In this document: positions 32,728 through 41,281 of the stretch, one piece after another
How the letters are laid out: every line of letters starts with the position of its first letter
Position numbering within the stretch: the first letter of the stretch is position 1
Assembly (NCBI GenBank): GCA_027487735.1
Contig: JAIYDA010000115.1
Location: 1 to 52,881 of the forward strand
Length of the DNA stretch: 52,881 bases
Direction of reading: 5' to 3'
Origin: Planctomycetaceae bacterium
GTDB taxonomy: Bacteria; Planctomycetota; Phycisphaerae; Phycisphaerales; UBA1924
Program-made: the position numbers and the translations under genes
Notes under the pieces: model-generated
What the model saw: the letters and a program-made list of their open reading frames with translations, nothing else
What the model was told of the DNA's origin: nothing
The model's database searches: none

Positions 32728-33639
32728 CTACCGCGCTTGCCTGGGGTTCGCAAAGGGCTTGCCGTCGGCATACTGCCAGATGACCACGGGCAGCTCGCGC
32801 ACGCCCCAGCGCATCGCCGCTTCGTGCGTCGGGAAGAGCAGGTCCAGCCGCTCGCCCTTGATGGCTCCGCCAACATCGAGCACGGGCACGATCGCCTCCT
32901 CGCCGCTCGCGAGCGTGCCATAGCCCGGCACGCTGAGCATGCTGCCCATGGGCAGCACCGCAGGGTCGGCTGCCACGAGCAGCCCGTTGTTGGTCGTCAC
33001 GCAGTGCATCGTCGCCGTGAATCCATCGGCGGTCCCGGGGCAGCTTCGCTCATCGGGCGAGTACGCCGTCACGCGCATCCACAGCACGCGGCTGGGCCGC
33101 ACGGGCCTGCCATGAAACCAGCGGACGTTCTCTTCGAGCACGAGGTCGTCCTGCTTGGTGGGCGTGGTTGTGGTGGGCGCGGCTGTGGTGAGCACAGCGA
33201 CTGCGTCGCCCGCCTGCCGCACGAACCTGGGGCCCACAAAGTCTGGCGATTCTGGTGAAAGCCGCTCGGGCCACACCACGGCGAAGGCCGCGTGCTCGTG
33301 CGTGCCATGCATCCCCTCACGCGTTTGAAGCGCCGCGTCCAGCGTGCGCTCCTCGTTGGTCTGGCTCTCTCGCTCCGCAGGGCTCATGCTCGCGTGGCTG
33401 GGCAGCGAGATCGCGCGCACATCGAGCATGGGCGGGCTCGCAAACGCTGACTGCCGCGCAACCGTGGCTTGCTTCGCAACGATCGCGCTCACCACCACGC
33501 CCGTCACTGCCAGCAGCCAGAGCACCGCGCGAGCGGTGCCATCGCGGCGCATCTGCGATTGCGCGATGCGCGCTGCGGCGTCCTCTGGCCCCCATGGGCG
33601 ACCAGCGTGCGAGTGAGGATGGAAGGCGTCGGTGCGCAT
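32728..33639 (-). CDS. 3D-domain membrane-anchored protein
   Basis: A 303-aa protein with one N-terminal membrane segment (about residues 38-55, AVLWLLAVTGVVVSAIVA), a long linker, and a C-terminal 3D domain: MRVTAYSPDERSCPGTADG, a DPAVLPMGSMLSVPG segment, then VPVLDVGGAIKGERLDLLF. 3D domains carry three conserved Asp and form the catalytic core of MltA-type lytic transglycosylases and YuiC/Rpf-like enzymes, so cell-wall cleavage is likely. Start 33639 (MRTDAF) is preferred to the open frame to 33765. It is the first gene of the minus-strand cluster ending with MlaE. Confidence 0.85.
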   Translation of the reverse strand: MRTDAFHPHSHAGRPWGPEDAAARIAQSQMRRDGTARAVLWLLAVTGVVVSAIVAKQATVARQSAFASPPMLDVRAISLPSHASMSPAERESQTNEERTLDAALQTREGMHGTHEHAAFAVVWPERLSPESPDFVGPRFVRQAGDAVAVLTTAAPTTTTPTKQDDLVLEENVRWFHGRPVRPSRVLWMRVTAYSPDERSCPGTADGFTATMHCVTTNNGLLVAADPAVLPMGSMLSVPGYGTLASGEEAIVPVLDVGGAIKGERLDLLFPTHEAAMRWGVRELPVVIWQYADGKPFANPRQAR

Positions 33640-33943
33640 CGTGCCAAACGCCCGTAGGTTATGGCGACTCGCGGGCGGGGCTGTTGGGTTGTGCCAGGCC
33701 CGTCTATTTCGGGGGCTGGTCGTGCCAACAGCGAGGCGCGGGCACCGATGGGCCTGCTCGATCACGACTCGCTGTCACCGGTTTTCTGTCACCAGTTTTC
33801 TATCACCACTTTTCTGTCACCAGTGGAAACCCCTCGCATCTCACCCTGCGGCACAGCACGCGTGGAGCGGACAAAGCCTCACACGCTGCACCAGTTCCGA
33901 GCCTCAACAGTCCATATCCGGGCTCACGCCCAAAGGAGTTTGT
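33640..33943. other. 304-bp divergent region with 14-bp repeat
   Basis: Upstream region shared by the 3D-domain gene (minus) and the SDR gene (plus). It contains the CTGTCAC-type repeat array at 33772-33827 and nothing recognisable as a gene. Confidence 0.5.
33772..33827. repeat. 14-bp (2 x 7) array upstream of the SDR gene
   Basis: Four consecutive 14-bp units: CTGTCACCGGTTTT, then variants with AG or AC before TTTT, and a last copy ending in GTGGA. On the minus strand GTGACAG is the recurrent heptamer, matching the GGTGACA units of the arrays at 14433 and 42574. It lies 117-172 bp upstream of the SDR start codon, in promoter territory. Confidence 0.85.
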
Positions 33944-34738
33944 ATGGCCTCGTCCGTCTATAGCCCAACCGCCTTCCGCAACAAGACCGCGCTCATCACG
34001 GGCGGCACCAGCGGCATCGGCAAGATCACCGCCCTCGCGCTCGCCCAGCATGGCGCGCATGTCGTCCTCACCGGTCGCCGCGCTGCGGAGGGCGAGGCGA
34101 TCGCGAGCGAGATTCGCAAGCTGGGCGTGCAGGGCGTGTTCGTGCAGGGCGACGTGACCGACGAGAAGCACATCGAGGCTGCGGTTTCCAAGGCCGCTTC
34201 GCTCACGGGCACGCTCGACTTCGCCTTCAACAACGCGGGCATTGAGCTTGGCAACCTGCCCACCACCGAGGCATCGCCCGAGCATTATCGCAAGGTCATG
34301 GACATCAACGTGCTGGGCGTGCTGCTGAGCATGAAGCACGAGATTCGCGCCATGATGAAGAACAACGCGGGCAACGGCGCGGGCAGCATCGTGAACACCA
34401 GCAGCGTCGCGGGCTCCATCGGCATGGCTGGCGCAGGCATCTACATCGCGAGCAAGCACGCCGTGAACGGCCTGACCAAGTCGGCGGCTCTCGAAGTTGC
34501 CAAGAGCAACATCCGCGTCAACACCGTGAGCCCGGGCGGCGTCGACACCGCGATGCTCGACCGCTTTACGGGCAACAAGCAGCCCGATGCCATGGCGTGG
34601 ATGAACAACGCACACCCCATCGGTCGCATCGCGACGCCCGAGGAGATCGCCCAGCCCGTGCTCTTCCTGTTCAGCGACGCGAGCAGCTTCGTCACGGGCA
34701 GCGACCTTGTGGTGGACGGCGCGTTCACGACGGCGTAA
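33944..34738 (+). CDS. Short-chain dehydrogenase/reductase
   Basis: A 264-aa classical SDR. Cofactor motif TGGTSGIG at residues 19-26, NNAG after LDFAFNN, catalytic Ser in IVNTSSVAG, Tyr and Lys in YIASKHAVNG, and VSPGGVDTAML after the catalytic region. It ends with the usual FVTGSDLVVDGAFTTA. TGRR after the second strand suggests NADP(H) preference. AAAGGAG lies 6 nt before ATG 33944, a clear ribosome site. The 3' end overlaps the convergent ligase gene by 14 bp. Substrate unknown. Confidence 0.93.
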   Translation: MASSVYSPTAFRNKTALITGGTSGIGKITALALAQHGAHVVLTGRRAAEGEAIASEIRKLGVQGVFVQGDVTDEKHIEAAVSKAASLTGTLDFAFNNAGIELGNLPTTEASPEHYRKVMDINVLGVLLSMKHEIRAMMKNNAGNGAGSIVNTSSVAGSIGMAGAGIYIASKHAVNGLTKSAALEVAKSNIRVNTVSPGGVDTAMLDRFTGNKQPDAMAWMNNAHPIGRIATPEEIAQPVLFLFSDASSFVTGSDLVVDGAFTTA

Positions 34739-36488
34739 TGCCGGGCGACGCACCAAGTGAAGCACCAAACGACGCACCAAGCAGCGCCCGCACCTGGCCC
34801 ACGCTATCGGCCTCGTGCGGGCGCTTCTCGCTGCGCATCCGCACGATGCGTGGAAACCGCAGCGCAAGCCCAGCCTTGTGCCGGTTGCTCTCGGCAATCG
34901 CCTCGAACGCGATCTCAAACACCAGCTCGGGCGTCACGCTGCGCACGGGCCCGTGCTTCGCGAGCGTGTGCCTGCGAATCCACGCGTCCACGCGATCGAT
35001 CTCGTCATCGGTCAGGCCCGAGTAGGCCTTCGCGATCGTGACGAGCTCGCCCGTGCCGGGCTGCTGCCCGCTCCACACCGCGAAGGTGTAGTCTGTCAGC
35101 ACCGAGGCTCGTCTGCCATGGCCGCCCTGGGCCGCGACCAGCACCGCATCGATGGTGTACGGATCGACCTTCCACTTCCACCACACGCCGCGCTCGCGGC
35201 CTGTGCCGTAGGCCGAATCGGCGCGCTTCAGCATCAAGCCCTCAACGCCCCGCTCGCGTGCCTGCCCGCGCAGGGTCGCAAGCTCAGCCCACGACCCGGT
35301 GTGCAGCACGGTGCTGGTGCCGATGCTCGCGCTGCCACTGCGCATGTGGAGCTCATGCAGCACGCCCTCCAGCAGCTCGCGCCGCGCTCGCAAGGGCCGC
35401 GCACGCACATCGCGTCCCTCGTGCTCCAACAGGTCATATGCGATGAACCGCACGGGCACATCGACAAACAGCAACTCCTCGGGCTTGGGCCCGCGCGTGC
35501 GCGTGATGCGAGTCTGCAAGTCGGCAAATGGCGCGGGCTTGTCGCGCTGCGCATCCCACGCGAGCACCTCGCCATCGAGCACGATGCCCGGCGGCAGAGC
35601 ATGCAGCTCGCTCGCAAGCTCGCCAAAGCGATCGGTCAGCAACTCCTCGCCACGAGACCAGATCGCGATACTTTCTCCGCGGCGGAGCACCTGAGCGCGA
35701 ATGCCATCCCACTTCCACTCCGCGAGCCAGTTCGTCACGGGCCCCAGCGCCGCATCGAGCGACGCGGCCGAGACCTCCAAGGGCGAAGCAAGGCAGAAGG
35801 GATAGGGCTGCGAGCCATCCTGATTTAGGCCATCCTGACTCGGGGCATTTCCGCCATCTGCGCTCGTCGTCGCGGGCGCCACGATCTGTGCAAAGGCCTG
35901 AGCACTGGGCTTCCAGCTGCCCATCACACGGTGCGCGACCATCGCCCGGGGCAGACCGAATGCCTCGGCAATCGCGCGCACCACGAGCGTGCGCGACACG
36001 CCCACCCGAAAGCTGCCACTGATGAGCTTGTGAAACACAAACCGCTCGTGCGCACCGAGCATGCCCCAGGCTCGCCCCAGCGCGTGCACCCGCTGCTCCG
36101 CGTCCATCCGCTGCATGGGCAGGATGATTCCCTCGAAGACCTCTTTCAGCGACATCGCGCTTGGCTCGTTGCCTTGCGCGACCGTGGGGGTGTGCTCGTG
36201 GGCCAAGCCGCGGCTTTCCAGCAGCAGCGCGATCGTCTCGCTCAGGTCGCCCACGTGCTCGTAGCTGTCTTCGACGAGCCATGCCGGCAGGCCCGTGGCA
36301 CGGATGAGCGCCTCGCGAAGCTGCGTGCTCGTGATTGCGCGCTTCACGCGTCCGCCCGTGAAGATCCATGCCGCCCACGCCGCATCCTCGGGCGGCGCAG
36401 CGGTGAAGTATGCAACCAGCGCCGCGACCTTGTCGTTCGTGCTCGTGCTCGCGTCGAGCGCTTCATACAGCTGCACGAAGCGCCTCAT
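34725..36488 (-). CDS. ATP-dependent DNA ligase (Lhr-associated type)
   Basis: A 587-aa ATP-dependent ligase; seals DNA nicks. The N-terminal DNA-binding domain (about 1-205) contains VFHKLISGSFRVGVS. Adenylation motif I is EWKWDGIRAQ with nucleophile Lys259; motif III is near FIAYDLLEHEGRD, motif IV near RGVEGLMLKRADS, and motif V near GVWWKWKVD. Length and order match the bacterial ligase that clusters with an MBL exonuclease and, elsewhere, an Lhr-like helicase and a phosphoesterase. The linker before motif I carries a 15-bp repeat. Start overlaps the exonuclease stop (ATGA). The 3' end overlaps the convergent SDR gene by 14 bp. Confidence 0.92.
   Translation of the reverse strand: MRRFVQLYEALDASTSTNDKVAALVAYFTAAPPEDAAWAAWIFTGGRVKRAITSTQLREALIRATGLPAWLVEDSYEHVGDLSETIALLLESRGLAHEHTPTVAQGNEPSAMSLKEVFEGIILPMQRMDAEQRVHALGRAWGMLGAHERFVFHKLISGSFRVGVSRTLVVRAIAEAFGLPRAMVAHRVMGSWKPSAQAFAQIVAPATTSADGGNAPSQDGLNQDGSQPYPFCLASPLEVSAASLDAALGPVTNWLAEWKWDGIRAQVLRRGESIAIWSRGEELLTDRFGELASELHALPPGIVLDGEVLAWDAQRDKPAPFADLQTRITRTRGPKPEELLFVDVPVRFIAYDLLEHEGRDVRARPLRARRELLEGVLHELHMRSGSASIGTSTVLHTGSWAELATLRGQARERGVEGLMLKRADSAYGTGRERGVWWKWKVDPYTIDAVLVAAQGGHGRRASVLTDYTFAVWSGQQPGTGELVTIAKAYSGLTDDEIDRVDAWIRRHTLAKHGPVRSVTPELVFEIAFEAIAESNRHKAGLALRFPRIVRMRSEKRPHEADSVGQVRALLGASFGASLGASPGITPS
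35814..35843 (-). repeat. Two in-frame 15-bp repeats inside the ligase gene
   Basis: Two 15-bp units (35814-35828 and 35829-35843) share GCCATCCTGA on the plus strand and encode LNQDG and PSQDG in a non-conserved linker before the ligase nucleophile (about residues 216-225). They resemble the 15-bp units of the sigma-factor gene at 2967-3026 in sequence, length and encoded Q-x-G pattern. Confidence 0.75.
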
Positions 36489-37630
36489 GCGTCGTGCTCC
36501 TCGCCTGCTGCGTTGGGCTGGCCATCTTCCGCGGGCGCGCGCGTGCCCTCAGCCGCAGTCTCACTCGCAATCTCACTCTCGGCCTCACCCTCGCCCTCGC
36601 CCACAAACCGCGTCTTCAGCTCCCAGCTTGCGATGCCGCGCTCCGCCAGCGCACGCGTGAGCACGCCCGTAAACCCGTGCGTCACGCCCACGCGCTGCGC
36701 TCCGGTCGCGGCGATGGTGCTCAGCAGCCCGTCCCAGTCGGCATGATCGCTGAGCACAAAGCCCCGGTCCACGCCGCGCCTGCGCCGGGGCCCACGGACG
36801 CGCATCCACCCCGACGCAAACGCCTCGCGCAGGCCCTTGCCCTTGCGAGCCAGCGAGCGTGCCCACGCGCTGTTGTCGGCACTCGGTGGCGCAACCACCA
36901 TCACCCCCGCCCCGCGCGCCAGCGACGCGCGCACGCCCTCAGCCGTTGCCCGCTCGCACCTGGGCAGCGGCACGCCCGAAGCCCGATAGATGGGCAAGAA
37001 CTTGTCCACGGCTCCGTGCACAAAGATGTCGCCGATCGACGCATCGAGCCCCGCGAGCACGCTCTGGGCCTTGCCCAGCGCATATGCATAGACGATGCAC
37101 GCCTCGCCCTCGCGAGCGCAGTCTGCCCACCACGCGTTGATTGCCGCGAGCGTCACGTCGCGCGGCTCCCAGCGATACACGGGCAGGCCAAACGTGCTCT
37201 CCGTAATGAAGACGTCGCACGCCACTGGCTGCATCAGCTCGCCCGAGCAGTCGCGCTGGGTTTTGTAGTCGCCGCTGACGACCCAGATGCTGCGCGTGCT
37301 CGCGCGGGGCCCGGGCAGTGCCTCGATGCGCACCATGCTGCTGCCCAGCACATGCCCCGCCTGGTGCAGGCTCACCAGGCAATCGCCCACGAGAACTTGC
37401 TCCTCCCAAGCAAGCCCCTGCACAGAGATGCCCGCGCCGAGCCTCGCTCGCAGCACTTCCACGCCGCTGCGTGCGCAGAGGTAGCTGTCAGCTCCGAGTC
37501 TTGCGTGGTCGCTATGGGCATGCGTGATGATCGCGCGGTGCCCGCGGCGAGGCCGCCAGGGATCGATGAAGAAGTCGCCCGCGGGGCAATACAAGCCATC
37601 GGGTGTGTTGATGAGCAGGTCGCTTGGCAT
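36485..37630 (-). CDS. Ligase-associated MBL-fold DNA exonuclease
   Basis: A 381-aa metallo-beta-lactamase/beta-CASP protein. The metal motif ITHAHSDHA is at 35-43, preceded by LYCPAGDFFIDPWRP, characteristic of the ligase-associated exonuclease family. Other signature parts are AGHVLGSSMV, VVSGDYKTQ, ESTFGLP and FVLSDHADW. The C-terminus is a Glu/Ala-rich tail. Start: ATG 37630 begins with conserved sequence; an upstream in-frame ATG at 37663 would add 11 residues. It overlaps the ligase by 4 bp. No Lhr-type helicase or PdeM-like phosphoesterase is in the window. Confidence 0.9.
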   Translation of the reverse strand: MPSDLLINTPDGLYCPAGDFFIDPWRPRRGHRAIITHAHSDHARLGADSYLCARSGVEVLRARLGAGISVQGLAWEEQVLVGDCLVSLHQAGHVLGSSMVRIEALPGPRASTRSIWVVSGDYKTQRDCSGELMQPVACDVFITESTFGLPVYRWEPRDVTLAAINAWWADCAREGEACIVYAYALGKAQSVLAGLDASIGDIFVHGAVDKFLPIYRASGVPLPRCERATAEGVRASLARGAGVMVVAPPSADNSAWARSLARKGKGLREAFASGWMRVRGPRRRRGVDRGFVLSDHADWDGLLSTIAATGAQRVGVTHGFTGVLTRALAERGIASWELKTRFVGEGEGEAESEIASETAAEGTRAPAEDGQPNAAGEEHDA

Positions 37631-37681
37631 TGGTGCTGGCCTGCCCTTCTCTGCCCGCGACATTGCGACCGCGTGCGTTCG

Positions 37682-38701
37682 TCAGTCCGTCCGCTGCAAC
37701 GCCTGCCGCACCGCGTGCAGAATCTGCTCCGGGCCTTGGCTTGCAGAGAGGGGCAGCGTGCCATTGGTTCGCGTTGTTTCCGCGGGCGGAGGCAGCAGCT
37801 CGGTTGCATTCGTCGCGTCGGTCGTCGTGTCGCTCGGCGCGGCTTGCAGTGCGTGCGAGCTTTGCGTCGGCTCGTGCATCGGCTCGTGCATCGGTCGGTG
37901 CGCGGGCGCCTCAGCGTCGACATGGTCGTGGTCGAGCGGAATCGGCAACGCCGCAACCGCGCGGACGGCTGCCACCTCGCTCATCTCGCCCATCTCGCCC
38001 ATCACGCATCCATCCACCAGCCGCACCACGCGATCGGCCCGCGCAGCGGTGGCGGCATCGTGCGTCACGATGACCATGGTCTGGCGATGATCACGGCGCA
38101 GGGCAAGCAGCGTGTCGAGCACTTTGGCTCCGGTTGCGCTGTCGAGGTTGCCCGTTGGCTCATCGGCAAGCAGCACCGGTGGTTTGTTGATGAGCGCCCG
38201 CGCAATCGCGACGCGCTGGCGCTCGCCACCCGAGAGCTCCACCGGGCGGTGGTGCAGGCGATGGTCCAGCCCCACGCTGTGCAGCAGGGTCATCGCGCGC
38301 TCGCGCCGCCCCTGCGCATCGCCCGCGAATGGCCCGCCACCATCCACCATCGCCGCCAGCATCACGTTCTCGAGCACCGTCAGCTCGGGGAGCAGGTGAT
38401 AGAACTGAAACACAAACCCCACGGTGCGCGAGCGGTGCAGATCGAGCCCGCGCTGCGACAGGCCTACGAGCTGCACCCCATCGACCTCGATGCTCGGCGC
38501 GAGCCCGTTCGCGCTCGCCTGGGCCTTGTCGGGCCTGTCCAGCCCGCCCATCAGGTGCAGCAGCGTGCTCTTGCCGCTGCCCGAGCTGCCCAGAATCACG
38601 AGCAGCTCGCCCCGCGCAACGTCAAGGTCGACGCCCCGCAGCACGGGCACGCTGGTGCGGCCCAGTTGGTAGGTTTTGTGGATGTTGCGGAGGCGAAGCA
38701 T
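37682..38701 (-). CDS. LolD-like ABC transporter ATPase with extra C-terminal tail
   Basis: A 339-aa ATPase. Walker A GSSGSGKST (38-46), Q-loop FQFYHLLPELT, signature LSGGERQRVAIARAL, Walker B VLLADEPTGNLD and switch His in VTHDAATA. The N-terminus IHKTYQLGRTSVPVLRGVDL is LolD-like; the likely role is to energise lipoprotein release with the LolC/E permease encoded just upstream. Typical LolD is about 230 aa; here about 105 residues follow the ATPase core, including His/Pro/Met repeats (HRPMHEPMHEP, coded by a 12-bp tandem repeat at 37869-37892) and Thr/Ala-rich stretches. Start 38701 begins the conserved domain. Confidence 0.88.
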   Translation of the reverse strand: MLRLRNIHKTYQLGRTSVPVLRGVDLDVARGELLVILGSSGSGKSTLLHLMGGLDRPDKAQASANGLAPSIEVDGVQLVGLSQRGLDLHRSRTVGFVFQFYHLLPELTVLENVMLAAMVDGGGPFAGDAQGRRERAMTLLHSVGLDHRLHHRPVELSGGERQRVAIARALINKPPVLLADEPTGNLDSATGAKVLDTLLALRRDHRQTMVIVTHDAATAARADRVVRLVDGCVMGEMGEMSEVAAVRAVAALPIPLDHDHVDAEAPAHRPMHEPMHEPTQSSHALQAAPSDTTTDATNATELLPPPAETTRTNGTLPLSASQGPEQILHAVRQALQRTD

Positions 38702-38793
38702 GGGAGAAGCAGGCAAGAGACGAGGAATGTGACAGGACGACAACGAAGCAACCAAACGAGAACAACGAACCGCAGATGACCACCCAGCCTGCG

Positions 38794-40404
38794 TCACTCA
38801 AACCGCAGCGCACGCACCGGGTCCATCCGTGCCGCTCGCACCGCAGGCACGAGCGCTCCGACCACGCACGCCACGATAAACGCCAAGAACACCGCGAGCG
38901 CTTTGCCAGGATCGACCTTGCTGGGAATCTCGGTGAAGTAATACACCGCAGGGTCCCAGATCTTCAGCCCCAGCGTCGCGCCCATCCAGTCATGGATCGC
39001 GTTGATGTTCCACACGATGACATACGCCAGCAGCACGCCAACCGTGCTCCCCACCAGCCCGATCGCAAGCCCGTAGAGCAGCCACGTGCCCGCCACTGCG
39101 CTCCGGCTTGCGCCCAGGGCCCGCATCACGCCAATGTCCTTGGTCTTCTCCGCGATCATCGACCAGAAGATCGTGAGCACCAGCACCACCGCCACGAGGC
39201 TGATCATGCTGAACAAGAACAGCACCAGCCCCGTCTCCTTCTGCACCGCCTGAATCATCGTGCGGTTCTGATCTTCCCACGTCAGGATGTCGATCGCGCC
39301 CGCAGGGCCCCCGCTGGGCACCACGCCCGGGTGTTTGGCAGCAAACTCCGCGTAAATCTCTTCCACACGCTCGCGCAGAGGCGTCGTCGCACCCAGCACG
39401 CCCAGGTCGCCCTTGCCCCGCACCAGCACGTGCGTCACGCGGGCAGGGTCATCAATGAGGTATCGCGGCGCGCTCGCCGTTGCGGCGGTCGCAAAGCTCT
39501 CGCCCCCGTCGCCCGCGGATGTTGGCTCGGGCGGGGGCAGGGTGCCAGCCTTACGCATCCGCTCCACCTCGGCAGGTGTTGCGACGCGCTTGCCCGCGCT
39601 CATGCCCATCATCTCTTGCACCGCATCCATCCGCGCGATGACCACGTTGCGGTCGATCTCGAAGGTGCCTGAGTTAAACTCATTCGCGACCGGAAAGTTG
39701 CGCGACACGCTGCCCACCGCGCTCAGCCCCTTGGTGTCGGTGCGGAGCATGGTCAGCACCACCTCGCCATTCATGGGCATGAAGACATCGATCTGCGTGC
39801 TCGTGCCATCGGGCAGCATCTTGAGGGCCCGCAAGGGGTGATAAAACCCAGCAACGTTGCGGTCGTTCAGACCACTGAGTTCGATGCCCAGCACCACCGC
39901 CGCACTGTCGTCACGCGTCAGCGTCCGGCCATTGGCGACATACCTGCGAAGATCGTCTTGCAGGTCGGGCTTGAGTCGCGGGTCGGCTCGGTCCGAGTCC
40001 TTGGGCATGGGCTCGTCCAAGGGCTTCCACCAGATAATGTCCGAGAAACTCGTGACGCGGGCGTACTGCGGGCCATCCACGCCTCGCACAAACACGGTCC
40101 GCGTGCGACCGTTGGGCAAGCCCAGCAGGCCATAGCCCTCGATCATCGGGGCCGCTGCCTCGACCAAGGGGTCTTTCTCGAGCATCTTGATGAGCTCGTC
40201 GGCGTGCGGAAAGCCTTGGACGGGGAAGGAAATCGTGACGTCGCCCGTCGTGGTGCGCCCGCTGGCGATCAGTTTGTTCAGGAACCCATTCATGACGGAC
40301 CACGTCACGAGCACCATCGCGGCGCAGAGCAGCACCGCCATCGCTGCAAGCAAAGGCATGGCCTTGCTGAGCAAGTATCTGCGCACCAGCAGCGGCTGAA
40401 ACAT
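38794..40404 (-). CDS. LolC/LolE-type ABC transporter permease
   Basis: A 536-aa membrane permease of the FtsX/MacB-LolE type: N-terminal membrane helix (MPLLAAMAVLLCAAMVLVTW), large periplasmic domain, then three C-terminal helices. Motifs: VTWSVMNGFLNKL; ISLVAVVLVLTIFWSMIAEK; KDIGVMRALGASRSAV; and the end PAVRAARMDPVRALRFE, all standard. The periplasmic domain is large and has a Pro/Gly insert (GTLPPPEPTSAGDGGESF). Start 40404 (MFQPLLVRRYLLSK) matches the family; the frame is open to 40488. The LolD-like gene is 92 nt downstream. It is divergent from the ECF sigma gene. Confidence 0.9.
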   Translation of the reverse strand: MFQPLLVRRYLLSKAMPLLAAMAVLLCAAMVLVTWSVMNGFLNKLIASGRTTTGDVTISFPVQGFPHADELIKMLEKDPLVEAAAPMIEGYGLLGLPNGRTRTVFVRGVDGPQYARVTSFSDIIWWKPLDEPMPKDSDRADPRLKPDLQDDLRRYVANGRTLTRDDSAAVVLGIELSGLNDRNVAGFYHPLRALKMLPDGTSTQIDVFMPMNGEVVLTMLRTDTKGLSAVGSVSRNFPVANEFNSGTFEIDRNVVIARMDAVQEMMGMSAGKRVATPAEVERMRKAGTLPPPEPTSAGDGGESFATAATASAPRYLIDDPARVTHVLVRGKGDLGVLGATTPLRERVEEIYAEFAAKHPGVVPSGGPAGAIDILTWEDQNRTMIQAVQKETGLVLFLFSMISLVAVVLVLTIFWSMIAEKTKDIGVMRALGASRSAVAGTWLLYGLAIGLVGSTVGVLLAYVIVWNINAIHDWMGATLGLKIWDPAVYYFTEIPSKVDPGKALAVFLAFIVACVVGALVPAVRAARMDPVRALRFE

Positions 40405-40543
40405 AGGAGCCAACGATAGGGGGCTCTGGGTGCGTGCGGAGCGGTTTGGGGCGTATTGCAAGGCACAGGAGGGGCGCGGGGCTTGCACGACCGAGAACGA
40501 ACCCGCGAAGATTCTTGCAACCTTGCGAAGCCGGTTCCGGTAG

Positions 40544-41281
40544 ATGCTTGCGATGACGCGTGCTCACGAGCACATGTTGATTCGCCTGGTCCTTGGAGGG
40601 GACGAAGCCGCCGCCGAAGAGCTTGTTCGTGCGCATCAAGGGCCTTTGTTTGCCTTTCTGGTGCGGCTCAGCGGGCGGCGCGACCTTGCAGAGGATGTGA
40701 CGCAGGAAGCCTTCGTGCGGGCTCTGCGGCATCTGCATCGGTTTGACTTTGAGCACCGCTTCTCGACGTGGTTATTCACGATCGCGAGGCGGGTGTATTG
40801 GAACCTTTGTGAGAAGCGCACGCCCACCCCGGCGGGCGATGCTCTCGAAGGGCTGCACGAAGCACAGCAGGCAGGAACCGGAGCCGGCGGTGGTTGGCCT
40901 CATGCCGCACCGCAGGTTGCAGAAGGATTGGAGCTGCAGGAGGAGCGCACCCGCAGCAAGATGGTGTTGCAGGCGGCGCTGCTGGAGCTTCCTCCCGTGC
41001 AGCGCGAGGTGCTGGTGCTGTTTCATCAGCAGGGCTGGCCGCTCTCTTTGATTGCGCGGACGCTGGAGATGCCCGAGGGCACCGTGAAGAGCCATCTGCA
41101 TCGCGCCCGCATTCGCTTGCGCGAGCTGGTGGAGATAGCCCAAGGGCGGGGCGAAACGCGGGAACAGGCAAGCCGAAGCAATGTGCCGAAGGTGAGCCAG
41201 CTCGGAAGTGCAAGCAGCGGCATCGAGCGCGAAGCGAGGGGCGAAGACGGGCACGGGGCGGAGAGAAGGGACAGACCATGA
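40544..41281 (+). CDS. ECF-family RNA polymerase sigma factor
   Basis: A 245-aa sigma factor. Region 2: GDEAAAEELVRAHQGPLFAF, LSGRRDLAEDVTQEAFVRAL and FSTWLFTIARRVYWNLC. Region 4: LLELPPVQREVLVLFHQQGW, EMPEGTVKSHLHRARIRLREL. The inter-domain linker is long and Gly/Ala-rich. The C-terminus extends about 45 residues past region 4 with a charged, probably disordered tail. The stop overlaps the next start (ATGA), so the downstream membrane protein is likely its anti-sigma or partner. It is divergent from the LolC/E gene. ATG 40553 is an alternative start. Confidence 0.92.
   Translation: MLAMTRAHEHMLIRLVLGGDEAAAEELVRAHQGPLFAFLVRLSGRRDLAEDVTQEAFVRALRHLHRFDFEHRFSTWLFTIARRVYWNLCEKRTPTPAGDALEGLHEAQQAGTGAGGGWPHAAPQVAEGLELQEERTRSKMVLQAALLELPPVQREVLVLFHQQGWPLSLIARTLEMPEGTVKSHLHRARIRLRELVEIAQGRGETREQASRSNVPKVSQLGSASSGIEREARGEDGHGAERRDRP

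Noticed and set aside
38705..38770. Purine- and C-rich, T-poor gap between LolC/E and LolD genes as another heptamer array
   Set aside because: Composition resembles the arrays, but I could not find a register of 7 or 8 that holds over more than two units.
36410..38779. 789-residue plus-strand frame opposite ligase, exonuclease and LolD-like genes
   Set aside because: Runs across three recognised genes on the other strand and has an Arg/Ala/His-rich composition without domains.
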